Under the pieces are notes generated by a model. The model made no database searches and was not told where the DNA came from. It saw nothing but the letters and a program-made list of their open reading frames with translations. DNA of 64,000 bases from Agromyces hippuratus (lineage in GTDB: Bacteria; Actinomycetota; Actinomycetes; Actinomycetales; Microbacteriaceae): contig NZ_JACCFI010000001.1 of the NCBI RefSeq assembly GCF_013410355.1, positions 62,001 to 126,000 on the forward strand. The letters run 5' to 3'. Positions 48,384 through 57,230 of this stretch are shown here, piece after piece. Both the position numbers and the translations under genes were made by a program. How positions within the stretch are numbered: position 1 is the stretch's first letter; each line of letters starts with the position of its first letter.

Positions 48384-49007
48384 TCAGGCGGCGGGGAGGT
48401 TGCCGAGCACGTCGGCGACGAGCTTGCCGGCGTCGCCGGGTTCGAAGAGCGCCGCGGAACGGATCACGATCCAGTACGGACCGCTGAAGATCTGCGCCTC
48501 TCCGCTGCCGTCGGCCTGGGTGAAGTAGCCCTCGAGCTCGGGCGGGGTCCCGTAGGTGGGCACGGGCGTGGAGTTCATGGCGGCATCGCTCTGGTGTGCG
48601 AGCAGCGCGGCCTCGGGGGGCGTCGCGACGCCGACCTCGATGAGATCGCCGCTCGTCTGGTTCACCCAGCCGCACGCCGTTCCGGCCTCGTCCTCGACCA
48701 CGGCGACGAGATGGTCGCCCGACGGTGCGAAGTCGGGGGCGGCGCCGAAGTTCGGGTTGAACGCGTAGACCTGATCGGGAGTCAGCAGCTCGTCGCACTC
48801 GATCGCGAACGGCACCGGTGGCTCTGCGGTCTCGGTCGGCTCGGCCGGAGTCGTCTCGATGGGCGTCTCGCTGGCCTGCGGCGCGGCGGTCGTCGCGCCG
48901 GGGTCGGCCGCTTCGCCGCTGCATCCGCTCAGCAGCATCGCGGATGCCGCGACCACGAGTGCGATGGCGGCGGGACGGGTGCGGGACAGACGGGACGAGC
49001 GCAGCAT
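48384..49007 (-). CDS. Putative lipoprotein of unknown function
   Basis: A 207-residue exported protein. The signal peptide has a lipobox ending LLSGC (lipidated Cys at about 29), then a Thr/Pro/Glu-rich spacer of about 35 residues and a compact domain (FAIECDELLTPDQVYAF through YWIVIRSAALF) with two cysteines that may form a disulfide (ECDEL, TACGWV). I know of no family match. ATG 49007 follows TAAGGT by 7 nt on the minus strand; the promoter is back to back with argS. It is followed closely by the ROK gene. Confidence 0.8.
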   Translation of the reverse strand: MLRSSRLSRTRPAAIALVVAASAMLLSGCSGEAADPGATTAAPQASETPIETTPAEPTETAEPPVPFAIECDELLTPDQVYAFNPNFGAAPDFAPSGDHLVAVVEDEAGTACGWVNQTSGDLIEVGVATPPEAALLAHQSDAAMNSTPVPTYGTPPELEGYFTQADGSGEAQIFSGPYWIVIRSAALFEPGDAGKLVADVLGNLPAA

Positions 49008-49034
49008 GTGACGAACCTTATCAATGGCGGCGGG

Positions 49035-49040
49035 TAGGAT
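49035..49040 (+). promoter_or_regulatory. -10 element for leaderless argS
   Basis: TAGGAT at 49035-49040 lies 6 nt before GTG 49047. On the opposite strand TAAGGT serves the lipoprotein gene, so the divergent pair shares about 40 bp. Confidence 0.6.
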
Positions 49041-49046
49041 TTGCGG

Positions 49047-50720
49047 GTGACTCCCGCCGATCTTTCGCACGCCCTGTACGCCCTCGTCCTCGCCATCGTC
49101 GAGCGACGTCGCGCTGCGGGCGACGAGATCGCGTTCGACCTCACGGCGAGCGACGTCGCGCTCGAGCGCCCCAAGAACCGCGAGCACGGCGACTGGGCCT
49201 CGAACGTCGCGATGCGCGTCGCGAAGCCGCTCGGCGTGAACCCGCGCGAACTCGCGACCGAACTCGCGACCGGCCTCGCCGGCGTCGACGGCGTCGCGAG
49301 CGCCGAGGTGGCGGGCCCGGGCTTCATCAACATCCGGCTCGATGCCGCGGCCGCGGGTGCGCTCGCGAAGACCATCGTCGAGGCGGGGGCCGGCTACGGC
49401 ACCAGCGACACCCTCGCCGGCAGCGTCATCAACCTCGAGTTCGTCTCGGCGAACCCCACCGGGCCGCTGCACATCGGCCACACCCGCTGGGCCGCGCTCG
49501 GCGACTCGATCGGCCGGGTGCTCCGCGCCGCGGGCGCCGAAGTCGCCAACGAGTACTACATCAACGACGCCGGCAACCAGATGGAGAACTTCGGCGCATC
49601 CGTGCTCGCCGCGGCGAAGGGCGAGCCGACCCCCGAGGGCGGCTACCCGGGCGCCTACATCGGCGAGCTCGCACGACAGGTGCTCGAGCGCGAGCCGAAG
49701 CTCCTCGAGCTCGACGACGCCGTGGCGCTGCACACCGCGACCGAGATCGCCTACGAGCTGCAGCTCGCCGAGATCCGCGACTCGCTCGCCCGGTTCAACG
49801 TGCACTTCGACGTGTGGACGAGCGAACGCCGCCTGCACGCGAAGGGCGACGACGGCCTCTCCGACATCGACACGGCCGTCGAGCGGCTGCGGGCCCAGGG
49901 CCACGTCTTCGACCTCGACGACGCCGTGTGGGTGCGCACGACCGACTTCGGCGACGACAAGGACCGGGTCATCCGCCGCGGCAACGGCGTCTACACCTAC
50001 TTCGCAGCCGACGCCGCGTACTACCTCGACAAGGGCGACCGCGGCTTCGGTCACAAGATCTACCTGCTCGGCGCCGACCACCACGGTTACGTGCACCGTC
50101 TGAAGGCACTCGCCGGCGCCGCGGGCGACGACCCCGAGCGCGACGTCGAGGTGCTCATCGGCCAGCTCGTGTCGATCAACGGCGCGAAGCTCTCCAAGCG
50201 CGCCGGCAACATCATCGAGCTCGACGACCTGCAGGCCTGGCTCGGCACCGACGCGCTGCGCTACACGCTCGGCCGGTACCCCGCCGATTCGCCGCTGACG
50301 ATCGACCCCGAGATCCTGCAGCGCCGCACGAACGACAACCCCGTCTTCTACGTGCAGTACGCCCATGCCCGCACGTGCGCGGTCGATCGCAACGCGGCAT
50401 CCGTCGGTCTCGATCGCTCGTCGTTCGCGCCCGAGCTCCTGACGCACGAGACCGAGTCGGCGCTGCTGGGCGCGCTGCAGGAGTTCCCGCGCATCGTCGC
50501 CCAGTCGGCGGAGCTGCGCGAACCGCATCGCGTCGCTCGCTACATCGAGGAGCTGGCAGGGCTCTACCATCGCTGGTACGACAACTGCCGGGTGCTCCCG
50601 CTCGGCGAGGAGCCGATCGGCGAGCTGCACCGCACGAGGCTCTGGCTGAACGACGCGACGGGCCAGGTCATCCGCAACGGCCTCGAGCTGCTCGGCGTGT
50701 CGGCACCCGAACGCATGTGA
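49047..50720 (+). CDS. argS: Arginyl-tRNA synthetase
   Basis: Charges tRNA-Arg, 557 residues. The class-I signatures are HIGHTRWAALGDS (HIGH at about 142-145) and KLSKR (KMSKS equivalent, about 381-385). An N-terminal Arg-S-specific domain (about 1-110) and the C-terminal anticodon-binding DALR domain (about 435-557) are present. GTG 49047 is chosen because of the leaderless -10; TTG 49041 is in frame but lies inside the -10 spacer. It is followed after 26 nt by the DUF2993-like gene and leads toward the lysA-hom-thrC-thrB genes, an order seen in several actinobacteria. Confidence 0.96.
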   Translation: MTPADLSHALYALVLAIVERRRAAGDEIAFDLTASDVALERPKNREHGDWASNVAMRVAKPLGVNPRELATELATGLAGVDGVASAEVAGPGFINIRLDAAAAGALAKTIVEAGAGYGTSDTLAGSVINLEFVSANPTGPLHIGHTRWAALGDSIGRVLRAAGAEVANEYYINDAGNQMENFGASVLAAAKGEPTPEGGYPGAYIGELARQVLEREPKLLELDDAVALHTATEIAYELQLAEIRDSLARFNVHFDVWTSERRLHAKGDDGLSDIDTAVERLRAQGHVFDLDDAVWVRTTDFGDDKDRVIRRGNGVYTYFAADAAYYLDKGDRGFGHKIYLLGADHHGYVHRLKALAGAAGDDPERDVEVLIGQLVSINGAKLSKRAGNIIELDDLQAWLGTDALRYTLGRYPADSPLTIDPEILQRRTNDNPVFYVQYAHARTCAVDRNAASVGLDRSSFAPELLTHETESALLGALQEFPRIVAQSAELREPHRVARYIEELAGLYHRWYDNCRVLPLGEEPIGELHRTRLWLNDATGQVIRNGLELLGVSAPERM

Positions 50721-50746
50721 CCCACCACCCCGATCCGGAGGCCCCC

Positions 50747-51796
50747 ATGGCGAAGCACGGCGACGAGCACGGCGCGGGCGAGGCCGAGACGACCGGGCCG
50801 GTCGAGCCGGTCGGCACCGACGAGACCGGCGAGACCGACGAGACCGGCGAGGCGCAGCCGACGGCGGTCGTCGAGACCGGCGACGACGGGTCGGGCGACA
50901 CCCTGGTCATCGAGACGGATGCCTCGGACGAGCAGCCGACCGAGGTGATCGAACCGTATACGGCCGCGGGTGCCGCCGCCGGCGCGTCCGCCGCGGCCGC
51001 CGGTGCCACCGCCACCACGCGTCCGACCGATGCCGACGAGCCCCGCGAACGCCGGCGGCTCGGACGCGCCGCCCGCATCTGGATCGTCGTCGGCATCGTG
51101 CTGGCGGTGGTCGTGGCGCTCGTCGTCGTGGCCGACATCGTCGCGCGCGGCATCGCCGAGCAGCGGGTCGCCGAGGAGATCGAGGCCAACCTGCCCGACG
51201 GCGTCGAGGGCGACGTCACCGTGGCGATCGGCGGGTTCTCGGTGATCGGCCAGTACCTCTCGGGAACGATGCAGCACGTCGAACTCGACGCGCCCGAGAT
51301 GACCGTCGAGGGCGCACCCATCGCCGTCTCCGTCGTCGCCGAGGGCTTGCCGGTCGATCTCGAGACCCCCGTCGACCAGCTGACGGCGACGATCACGGCC
51401 GACGCCGACTCGATCAACCAGCTCATCACCGTCGCCGGCGTCGAGACCGGGCTCACCCTCGGCGACGGCACCGTCGGCTACGAGGGGCGCATCGAGATCT
51501 TCGGCCTGCCGATCACGTACCAGGTGACGGCCACCCCCGTCGCAGCAGGAGACTCGGTGCTGCTCGAACCCGAAGGCGTCGAGGTGGGCGCGGTCGGCGC
51601 GTCGATCGACGTGTCGGGTGTCATCGAGCGCCTCCTCGGCGGCGACCCGCTCGAGATCTGCATCGCCGACCGGCTGCCCGAGGGCGTGCAGCTCGAGTCG
51701 ATCGCGGTGGCGCCCGGTGCCGCCGCGATCCGGCTCCAGGCCGACGGTCTCGTGCTCGACTCCGCGAGCCTCGAGCAGAAGGGCACGTGCGGGTAG
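50747..51796 (+). CDS. DUF2993-like (LmeA-type) membrane-anchored protein
   Basis: A 349-residue protein: a disordered acidic N-terminus (about 105 residues rich in Glu/Thr/Gly), a single membrane helix (IWIVVGIVLAVVVALVVVAD, about 109-128), then an extracytoplasmic domain starting IVARGIAEQRVAEEIEANL with the sequence style of DUF2993/LmeA, proteins linked to mannan elongation in mycobacteria. The CGGAGG site at 50736-50741 fixes ATG 50747; a GTG overlapping the argS stop would add 10 residues. Its position between argS and lysA suggests co-transcription with argS. The link to the GT87-like gene at 17902 is possible but unproven. Confidence 0.72.
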   Translation: MAKHGDEHGAGEAETTGPVEPVGTDETGETDETGEAQPTAVVETGDDGSGDTLVIETDASDEQPTEVIEPYTAAGAAAGASAAAAGATATTRPTDADEPRERRRLGRAARIWIVVGIVLAVVVALVVVADIVARGIAEQRVAEEIEANLPDGVEGDVTVAIGGFSVIGQYLSGTMQHVELDAPEMTVEGAPIAVSVVAEGLPVDLETPVDQLTATITADADSINQLITVAGVETGLTLGDGTVGYEGRIEIFGLPITYQVTATPVAAGDSVLLEPEGVEVGAVGASIDVSGVIERLLGGDPLEICIADRLPEGVQLESIAVAPGAAAIRLQADGLVLDSASLEQKGTCG

Positions 51797-51890
51797 ACCC
51801 CGCCCGGCACCGCCGCGCCGCGGAGCCGACTCCCGGCTCCGCCGTGCGGGGCGCGCGACGGGCCGATTCGGCTCGGCATGCACGCCTCGG

Positions 51891-51896
51891 TAGACT
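51891..51896 (+). promoter_or_regulatory. -10 element for the lysA-hom-thrC-thrB operon
   Basis: TAGACT at 51891-51896 predicts a leader of about 105 nt before lysA. I see no lysine riboswitch fold, and the leader is shorter than the known ones. Confidence 0.5.
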
Positions 51897-52007
51897 CGCG
51901 GTACGCCGACCCACAAGGTCGACGCGCACAGCAGGCTTCAGGAACCGATCCGGGTTCGCTCGCCGCGAGCGATCCATGCAATCGTCTTTCGTCCGTGAGG
52001 TTCCCCC

Positions 52008-53432
52008 GTGGCATCCACCGCACCCGCCCCCGGTCAGCTCGGCGTGCCCGACGACGCCAACGCGCTCGCGCCGCTCGTCTGGCCGTCGACCGCCGCGCGC
52101 GATGAGGCCGGCCGGCTCGTGATCGCCGGCCGCGACGCGGCCTCGCTCGCCGCAGAGTTCGGCACTCCGCTCTACGTCGTCGACGAGGCCGAGGCACGGG
52201 CACGGGCCGCCCGCACGAAGCGGGCGTTCGACGACGCCGCGGCATCCATCGGCACGACTGTGACCGTCTATTACGCCGGCAAGGCGTTCCTCTCCGGGGC
52301 GATCGTGCGCTGGGTGACCGACGAGGGCCTCGCGGTCGACGTGTGCACCGGCGGCGAACTCGCCGTCGCGCTCGCAGCGGGCGCCGACCCTGCCCGCATC
52401 GGCTTCCACGGCAACAACAAGTCGCTCGCCGAGATCGAGCGCGGCGTCGCCGTGGGCGTCGGCGTGATCGTCATCGACAGCGAGATCGAGATCGATCGGG
52501 TCGCGGATGCCGCGGCGCGCGCCGGCCGGGTGCAGCCCGTGCGGCTCCGCGTCAACAGCGGCGTGCACGCCTCGACGCACGAGTTCCTCGCGACCGCGCA
52601 CGAAGACCAGAAGTTCGGTGTGCCGCTCGCCCGCGCCGTCGAACTCGGCGCCCGAATCCGCTCGCACGCCTCGCTCGAGTTCCTCGGCCTGCACTGCCAC
52701 ATCGGCTCGCAGATCTTCGACGCCGCGGGCTTCGCCGAGTCGGCCGAGCGACTGCTCGCCGTGCACGCGGAGCTCTCGCAGGCCGCCCCCGTTCCCGAAC
52801 TGAACCTGGGCGGCGGCTTCGGCATCGCCTACACCGCCGTCGACGAGCCCGCCCCGATCGAGGAGATCGCGCGGGGCATCGTCGCGGCCGTCGCGAACGG
52901 ATGCCGCGAGCACGGCGTGCCCGTGCCGAAGCTCGCCTTCGAGCCCGGCCGTTCGATCATCGGCCCCGCGGGCGTCACGCTCTACACGGTCGGCACGATC
53001 AAGCCCGTGCCGATCGAGGGCGGCGTGCGTCACTACGTCTCCGTCGACGGCGGCATGAGCGACAACGCGCGCACCGCGCTCTACGGGGCCGAGTACTCGG
53101 CCCGCATCGCCTCGCGCGCCTCCGACGCGGCGCCCGCCCTCGTGCGGGTCGCGGGCAAGCACTGCGAGTCCGGCGACATCGTCGTCGACGCCGAGTACCT
53201 GCCGGGCGACGTCGCACCGGGCGACCTGCTCGCCGTGCCGGCCACCGGCGCCTACTGCTGGTCGCTCGCCTCGAACTACAACCACGTGCCCCGGCCGCCG
53301 GTCGTCGCAGTGCGCGACGGCGTGGCGCGCGTCATCGTGCACGGCGAGACCGAGGCGCAGCTGCTCGCCCGGGACGCCGGGCTCGAGGCATCCGCCGGGT
53401 ACGACCGCGCCATCGAAGGGAACCCTGCATGA
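52008..53432 (+). CDS. lysA: Diaminopimelate decarboxylase
   Basis: The last step of lysine synthesis, 474 residues of fold-type III. The PLP Lys is in VYYAGKAFLSG (about residue 92), HGNNKSLAEI and HCHIGSQIFD follow, the Gly-rich phosphate loop is NLGGGFGIAY, and CESGD gives the active-site Cys from the partner subunit. GTG 52008 gives an N-terminal extension of about 40 residues usual in actinobacteria. Its stop overlaps hom by 4 nt (ATGA), and hom-thrC-thrB follow with the same type of overlap, so all four are translated from one message. Confidence 0.95.
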   Translation: MASTAPAPGQLGVPDDANALAPLVWPSTAARDEAGRLVIAGRDAASLAAEFGTPLYVVDEAEARARAARTKRAFDDAAASIGTTVTVYYAGKAFLSGAIVRWVTDEGLAVDVCTGGELAVALAAGADPARIGFHGNNKSLAEIERGVAVGVGVIVIDSEIEIDRVADAAARAGRVQPVRLRVNSGVHASTHEFLATAHEDQKFGVPLARAVELGARIRSHASLEFLGLHCHIGSQIFDAAGFAESAERLLAVHAELSQAAPVPELNLGGGFGIAYTAVDEPAPIEEIARGIVAAVANGCREHGVPVPKLAFEPGRSIIGPAGVTLYTVGTIKPVPIEGGVRHYVSVDGGMSDNARTALYGAEYSARIASRASDAAPALVRVAGKHCESGDIVVDAEYLPGDVAPGDLLAVPATGAYCWSLASNYNHVPRPPVVAVRDGVARVIVHGETEAQLLARDAGLEASAGYDRAIEGNPA

Positions 53433-54739
53433 TCGAGTACCGCTCCATCCGAGTGGGCCTGCTCGGAGCGGGCTCCGTCGGCTCCCAGGTGGCACGCCTC
53501 CTGCTCGAGCACTCCGACGAGCTCGCCCAGCGCATCGGCGCCCGCATCGAGCTCGTCGGCATCGCCGTGCGCGACGTCGACGCCAAGCGCGACGCCGAGC
53601 TGCCGCGGGAGCTCCTGACGACCGACGCCGACGCGCTCATCCTCGGCTCCGACATCGTGATCGAGCTCATGGGCGGCATCGAGCCCGCCCGCACACTCGT
53701 GCTGCAGGCGATCGCGTCGGGCGCCGACGTCGTCACGGGCAACAAGGCGCTGCTTGCCAACCACGGACCCGAGCTCTTCGCCGCCGCGGAGCAGGTGGGC
53801 GCGCAGCTCTCCTACGAGGCGGCCGTCGCCGGTGCCATCCCGATCATCCGGCCGCTGCGCGACAGCCTCGCGGGCGACCGCGTCGACCGCATCCTCGGCA
53901 TCGTGAACGGCACCACGAACTTCATCCTCGACCGCATGGACCAGACGGGCGCCTCGCTCGAGGACGCCCTCGCGTCGGCGACGGAGCTGGGCTACGCCGA
54001 GGCCGATCCGACCGCCGACATCGGCGGCTACGACGCGGCGCAGAAGGCCGCGATCCTCGCGAGCCTCGCGTTCCACACGAGCGTTCCCGTCGAGGCCGTG
54101 CACCGCGAGGGCATCACCGGCGTCTCGGCCGAGCAGGTCGACTCCGCGCGACGCGCGGGCTACGTCGTGAAGCTCCTCGCCATCTGCGAACGGCTGACCG
54201 ACGCCGAGACCGGCGAAGAGGGCGTCTCGGCGCGGGTCTACCCGGCGCTCGTGCCGCGCAGCCACCCGCTCGCCGCCGTGCACGGCGCGAACAACGCCGT
54301 GTTCGTCGAGGCTTCCGCTGCCGGGCCCCTCATGTTCTACGGTGCCGGAGCCGGGGGAGTGCAGACCGCCTCCGCCGTGCTCGGCGACCTCGTCGCGATC
54401 GCCCGCCGCCATGTCATCGGCGGCCCGGGCACGGCCGAGTCGACGCACGCGGCGCTGCCCGTGCTCGAGATCGGCCGCATCACCACGCGCTACGCCATCA
54501 CGCTCGAGGTGGCCGACGAACCGGGCGTGCTCGAGCAGATCGCCCACACGTTCGCCGACCACGGCGTCTCCGTCGAGCAGTTGCAGCAGACCGTCAGCGA
54601 GGGCTCCGAGCGGGCTACGCTGGTCATCGGGACGCACGAGGCGAAGGAGTCCGCGCTCGCCGAGACCGTCGCCGCCCTCGCTCAGAGCCCCGTCGTCGCA
54701 TCCGTCGCGTCCGTCCTCCGAGTCGAAGGAGCAGTGTGA
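53429..54739 (+). CDS. hom: Homoserine dehydrogenase
   Basis: Reduces aspartate semialdehyde to homoserine, 436 residues. It has the NAD(P) site VGLLGAGSVGSQVA (about 9-22), ASGADVVTGNKALLANHG, the catalytic region GIVNGTTNFILDRM and the Lys in GGYDAAQKAAILAS, with a C-terminal ACT domain (about 355-430, starting ITLEVADEPGVLEQ) that senses threonine. The product feeds both thrB here and metX at 25259. It is overlapped by lysA at the start and by thrC at the end (GTGA). Confidence 0.96.
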   Translation: MIEYRSIRVGLLGAGSVGSQVARLLLEHSDELAQRIGARIELVGIAVRDVDAKRDAELPRELLTTDADALILGSDIVIELMGGIEPARTLVLQAIASGADVVTGNKALLANHGPELFAAAEQVGAQLSYEAAVAGAIPIIRPLRDSLAGDRVDRILGIVNGTTNFILDRMDQTGASLEDALASATELGYAEADPTADIGGYDAAQKAAILASLAFHTSVPVEAVHREGITGVSAEQVDSARRAGYVVKLLAICERLTDAETGEEGVSARVYPALVPRSHPLAAVHGANNAVFVEASAAGPLMFYGAGAGGVQTASAVLGDLVAIARRHVIGGPGTAESTHAALPVLEIGRITTRYAITLEVADEPGVLEQIAHTFADHGVSVEQLQQTVSEGSERATLVIGTHEAKESALAETVAALAQSPVVASVASVLRVEGAV

Positions 54740-55836
54740 ACACCCCCATCACCCCCAAGGCCAACTCGCGTCAATGGCGCGGAGTCATCCGCGAGTACGC
54801 CGACCGGCTCGACGTCACCGACGCGACCCCGGTCGTCACGCTCGGCGAGGGCGGCACGCCGCTCCTGCCGGCGCCCGCGCTCTCGGCCCGCACCGGCGCC
54901 GACGTCTGGGTGAAGTTCGAGGGCATGAACCCCACGGGCTCCTTCAAGGACCGCGGCATGACCATGGCAGTCACGAAGGCCGTGGAGCACGGCGCCAAGG
55001 TCGTCATCTGCGCGTCGACCGGCAACACCTCCGCGTCGGCCGCCGCCTACGCCACGCACGCCGGCATCAAGGCCGCGGTGCTCGTGCCCGAGGGCAAGAT
55101 CGCGATGGGCAAGCTCAGCCAGGCCATCGCGCACAACGCCGAGCTCCTGCAGGTGCAGGGCAACTTCGACGACTGCCTCGACATCGCCCGCGACCTCGCG
55201 GCGAACTACCCGGTGCACCTCGTGAACTCGGTCAACAACGACCGCATCGAAGGGCAGAAGACCGCCGCGTTCGAGGTCGTCGAGGTGCTCGGCGACGCGC
55301 CCGACTTCCACTTCATCCCCGTCGGCAACGCCGGCAACTACACCGCGTACACGCGCGGCTACCGTGAAGACATCGCCGCGGGCAACGCCACGCGCATGCC
55401 GCGGATGTTCGGCTTCCAGGCCTCGGGCTCCGCGCCGATCGTGCGCGGCGAGCCGGTGAAGGACCCCGACACCATCGCGAGCGCCATCCGCATCGGCAAC
55501 CCGGCATCGTGGGAGCTCGCCCTGCAGGCGCGCGACGAGACCGACGGCTACTTCGGCGCGATCGACGACGACAAGATCCTCGAGGCGCAGCGCATCCTCT
55601 CGGCAGAGGTCGGCATCTTCGTCGAGCCCGCGTCGGCCATCTCGGTCGCGGGCCTCCTCGAGCGCTCGGCCGCCGGCGTCATCCCGGCCGGCGCGCGGGT
55701 CGTGCTCACCGTCACCGGCCACGGCCTGAAGGACCCGCAGTGGGCGCTCCGCACCGCCGACGGCTCCGACGTGCAGCCGACGATCGTGCCGGTCGACACG
55801 GCGCAGATCGCCTCGGTGCTCGGACTCGGCTCATGA
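54736..55836 (+). CDS. thrC: Threonine synthase
   Basis: Converts O-phosphohomoserine to threonine, 366 residues, PLP fold-type II. The PLP Lys is in NPTGSFKDRGM (K71), with CASTGNTSASAAAYA as the phosphate-binding loop and VGNAGNYTAY later in the chain. GTG 54736 is set by the GTGA overlap with hom, and the end overlaps thrB by 4 nt (ATGA). The length fits the shorter actinobacterial threonine synthases. Confidence 0.96.
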   Translation: MNTPITPKANSRQWRGVIREYADRLDVTDATPVVTLGEGGTPLLPAPALSARTGADVWVKFEGMNPTGSFKDRGMTMAVTKAVEHGAKVVICASTGNTSASAAAYATHAGIKAAVLVPEGKIAMGKLSQAIAHNAELLQVQGNFDDCLDIARDLAANYPVHLVNSVNNDRIEGQKTAAFEVVEVLGDAPDFHFIPVGNAGNYTAYTRGYREDIAAGNATRMPRMFGFQASGSAPIVRGEPVKDPDTIASAIRIGNPASWELALQARDETDGYFGAIDDDKILEAQRILSAEVGIFVEPASAISVAGLLERSAAGVIPAGARVVLTVTGHGLKDPQWALRTADGSDVQPTIVPVDTAQIASVLGLGS

Positions 55837-56801
55837 GCGCTGCGGTCGCCGCCTCCGGCGACGTCGCGACGTCGCTGAACGGCCGCCACGTCATCGTCAA
55901 GGTGCCGGCGACCTCGGCGAACCTCGGCCCCGGCTTCGACACGCTCGGGCTCGCGCTGGCCAGGTACGACGAGCTCGAGGTCTCGGTGCCGGATGCCTCG
56001 GTGCAGGACGCCCCTGGGCTCGAGATCGAGGTGCACGGCGTCGGCGAGGGCGAGGTGCCGCTCGACGAGTCGCACCTCGTGGTACGGGCGATCGCCCACA
56101 CCTTCGCCCGCGCGGGCGTGCCGATGCCGGCGCTCAGGCTCGTGGCGCACAACGTCATCCCGCACGGCCGGGGCCTCGGCTCGTCGGGCGCCGCGATCGT
56201 CGCCGGCGTCGTCGCCGCGAAGGGGCTGCTCGAGGGCATCGTCGACTTCAGCGCCGACGAGCTGCTCGATCTCGCCACCGAGCTCGAGGGGCACCCCGAC
56301 AACGTGGCCCCCGCCCTCTTCGGCGGGCTGACGATCGCGTGGGTGACGCCCGAGGGCCCGCGACACAAGAAGCTCATGGTGCACCGCGGCGTCTCGCCGC
56401 TCGTGCTCGTGCCCGAGCACGAGATGTCGACGGCGCTGGCCCGTTCGCTGCAGCCCGAGTCGGTGCCGCACGAAGACGCGGTGTTCAACGTCTCGCGCTC
56501 GGCGCTGCTCGTCGCCGCGCTCATCCAGAGCCCCGAGCTGCTCTTCCAGGCCACCGAGGACAAGCTGCACCAGCACTACCGTGCCGCAGCCATGCCCGAG
56601 ACCGATCGGCTCATCCGAGTGCTCCGCGAGGCGGGGCATCCGGCGGTCGTCTCCGGTGCCGGGCCGTCGATCCTCGTGCTCGCGAGCGACCCGAGCGAAC
56701 GCGCCGCCGCCATCGCCCTCGTCGAGGCCACCGCTGACACCGCCTGGCAGGCCCTGCCGCTCGCCGTCGACTTCAAGGGCGCGACGGTTCAGAACGCGTA
56801 G
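55833..56801 (+). CDS. thrB: Homoserine kinase
   Basis: Phosphorylates homoserine, a GHMP kinase of 322 residues. Visible are VKVPATSANLGPGFDTLGLA (about 20-39), the ATP loop PHGRGLGSSGAAIVAG (about 111-126) and the late GHPAVVSGAGPSILVL. ATG 55833 overlaps the thrC stop. It is the last gene of the lysA-hom-thrC-thrB operon, followed by a hairpin at 56835-56863. Confidence 0.95.
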   Translation: MSAAVAASGDVATSLNGRHVIVKVPATSANLGPGFDTLGLALARYDELEVSVPDASVQDAPGLEIEVHGVGEGEVPLDESHLVVRAIAHTFARAGVPMPALRLVAHNVIPHGRGLGSSGAAIVAGVVAAKGLLEGIVDFSADELLDLATELEGHPDNVAPALFGGLTIAWVTPEGPRHKKLMVHRGVSPLVLVPEHEMSTALARSLQPESVPHEDAVFNVSRSALLVAALIQSPELLFQATEDKLHQHYRAAAMPETDRLIRVLREAGHPAVVSGAGPSILVLASDPSERAAAIALVEATADTAWQALPLAVDFKGATVQNA

Positions 56802-56834
56802 CGGTCTGGACCGTCGCGAAAGGCGGCAGCCCCA

Positions 56835-56863
56835 GCTTCCGCGGCGCTCCAGCGCCGCGAAGC
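56835..56863. terminator. Hairpin after the threonine operon
   Basis: A 9-bp stem (CGCGGCGCT with AGCGCCGCG) around CC, extended by GCTT/AAGC pairs past a bulged C. It lies 33 nt after the thrB stop, with no T-run. Confidence 0.7.
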
Positions 56864-57045
56864 GTCTGCGGCAGACCCTTCATGGTGACGCCGCCCCTCG
56901 CGGGAGACCGGAGAGCGCAAGGCGGCAGCCTCCGCTCGTGGTGACACCGCCCACTGCGGCAGAGCGCTGAACGCACGGCGAACATCGCCACGCGGCATCC
57001 TCTCCACAGGCGCGTCGCGTGGCGGGACGAACGGTCCGGTGATGG

Positions 57046-57051
57046 TAGACT
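57046..57051 (+). promoter_or_regulatory. -10 element for rho
   Basis: TAGACT at 57046-57051 predicts a start near 57058 and a 170-nt untranslated leader, long compared with the leaderless genes elsewhere in the window. Confidence 0.6.
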
Positions 57052-57230
57052 GACCACGCACCCGGCAGGTGGCGCACTGTTCGCGTCCCAGCTCGCTCGT
57101 GCAATTCCCGGCAATCTATTGCTTTCGCTCTCGCGCGTGTCTGCGCCTTCGTGCGCACCGGCATCGCTCGTGCCAGCGATCAGCTCTCCTGAATCCGCAA
57201 CTCTTGCGACAGGGGAAAGGAACATACCCA

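Larger units (their letters stand above)
56802..57230. other. Intergenic region between thrB and rho
   Basis: 429 bases without a conventional gene. The first part holds the terminator and two copies each of three short motifs: AAGGCGGCAGCC (56820, 56919), TGGTGAC(G/A)CCGCCC (56883, 56939) and CTGCGGCAGA (56867, 56954). The second part holds the rho promoter and a leader of about 170 nt, whose last bases are AAAGGA and the start codon. Short ORFs here have no good ribosome site. Confidence 0.6.

Noticed and set aside
51897..52007. A lysine riboswitch in the lysA leader
   Set aside because: The leader is about 105 nt, shorter than known lysine riboswitches, and I find none of the conserved core.
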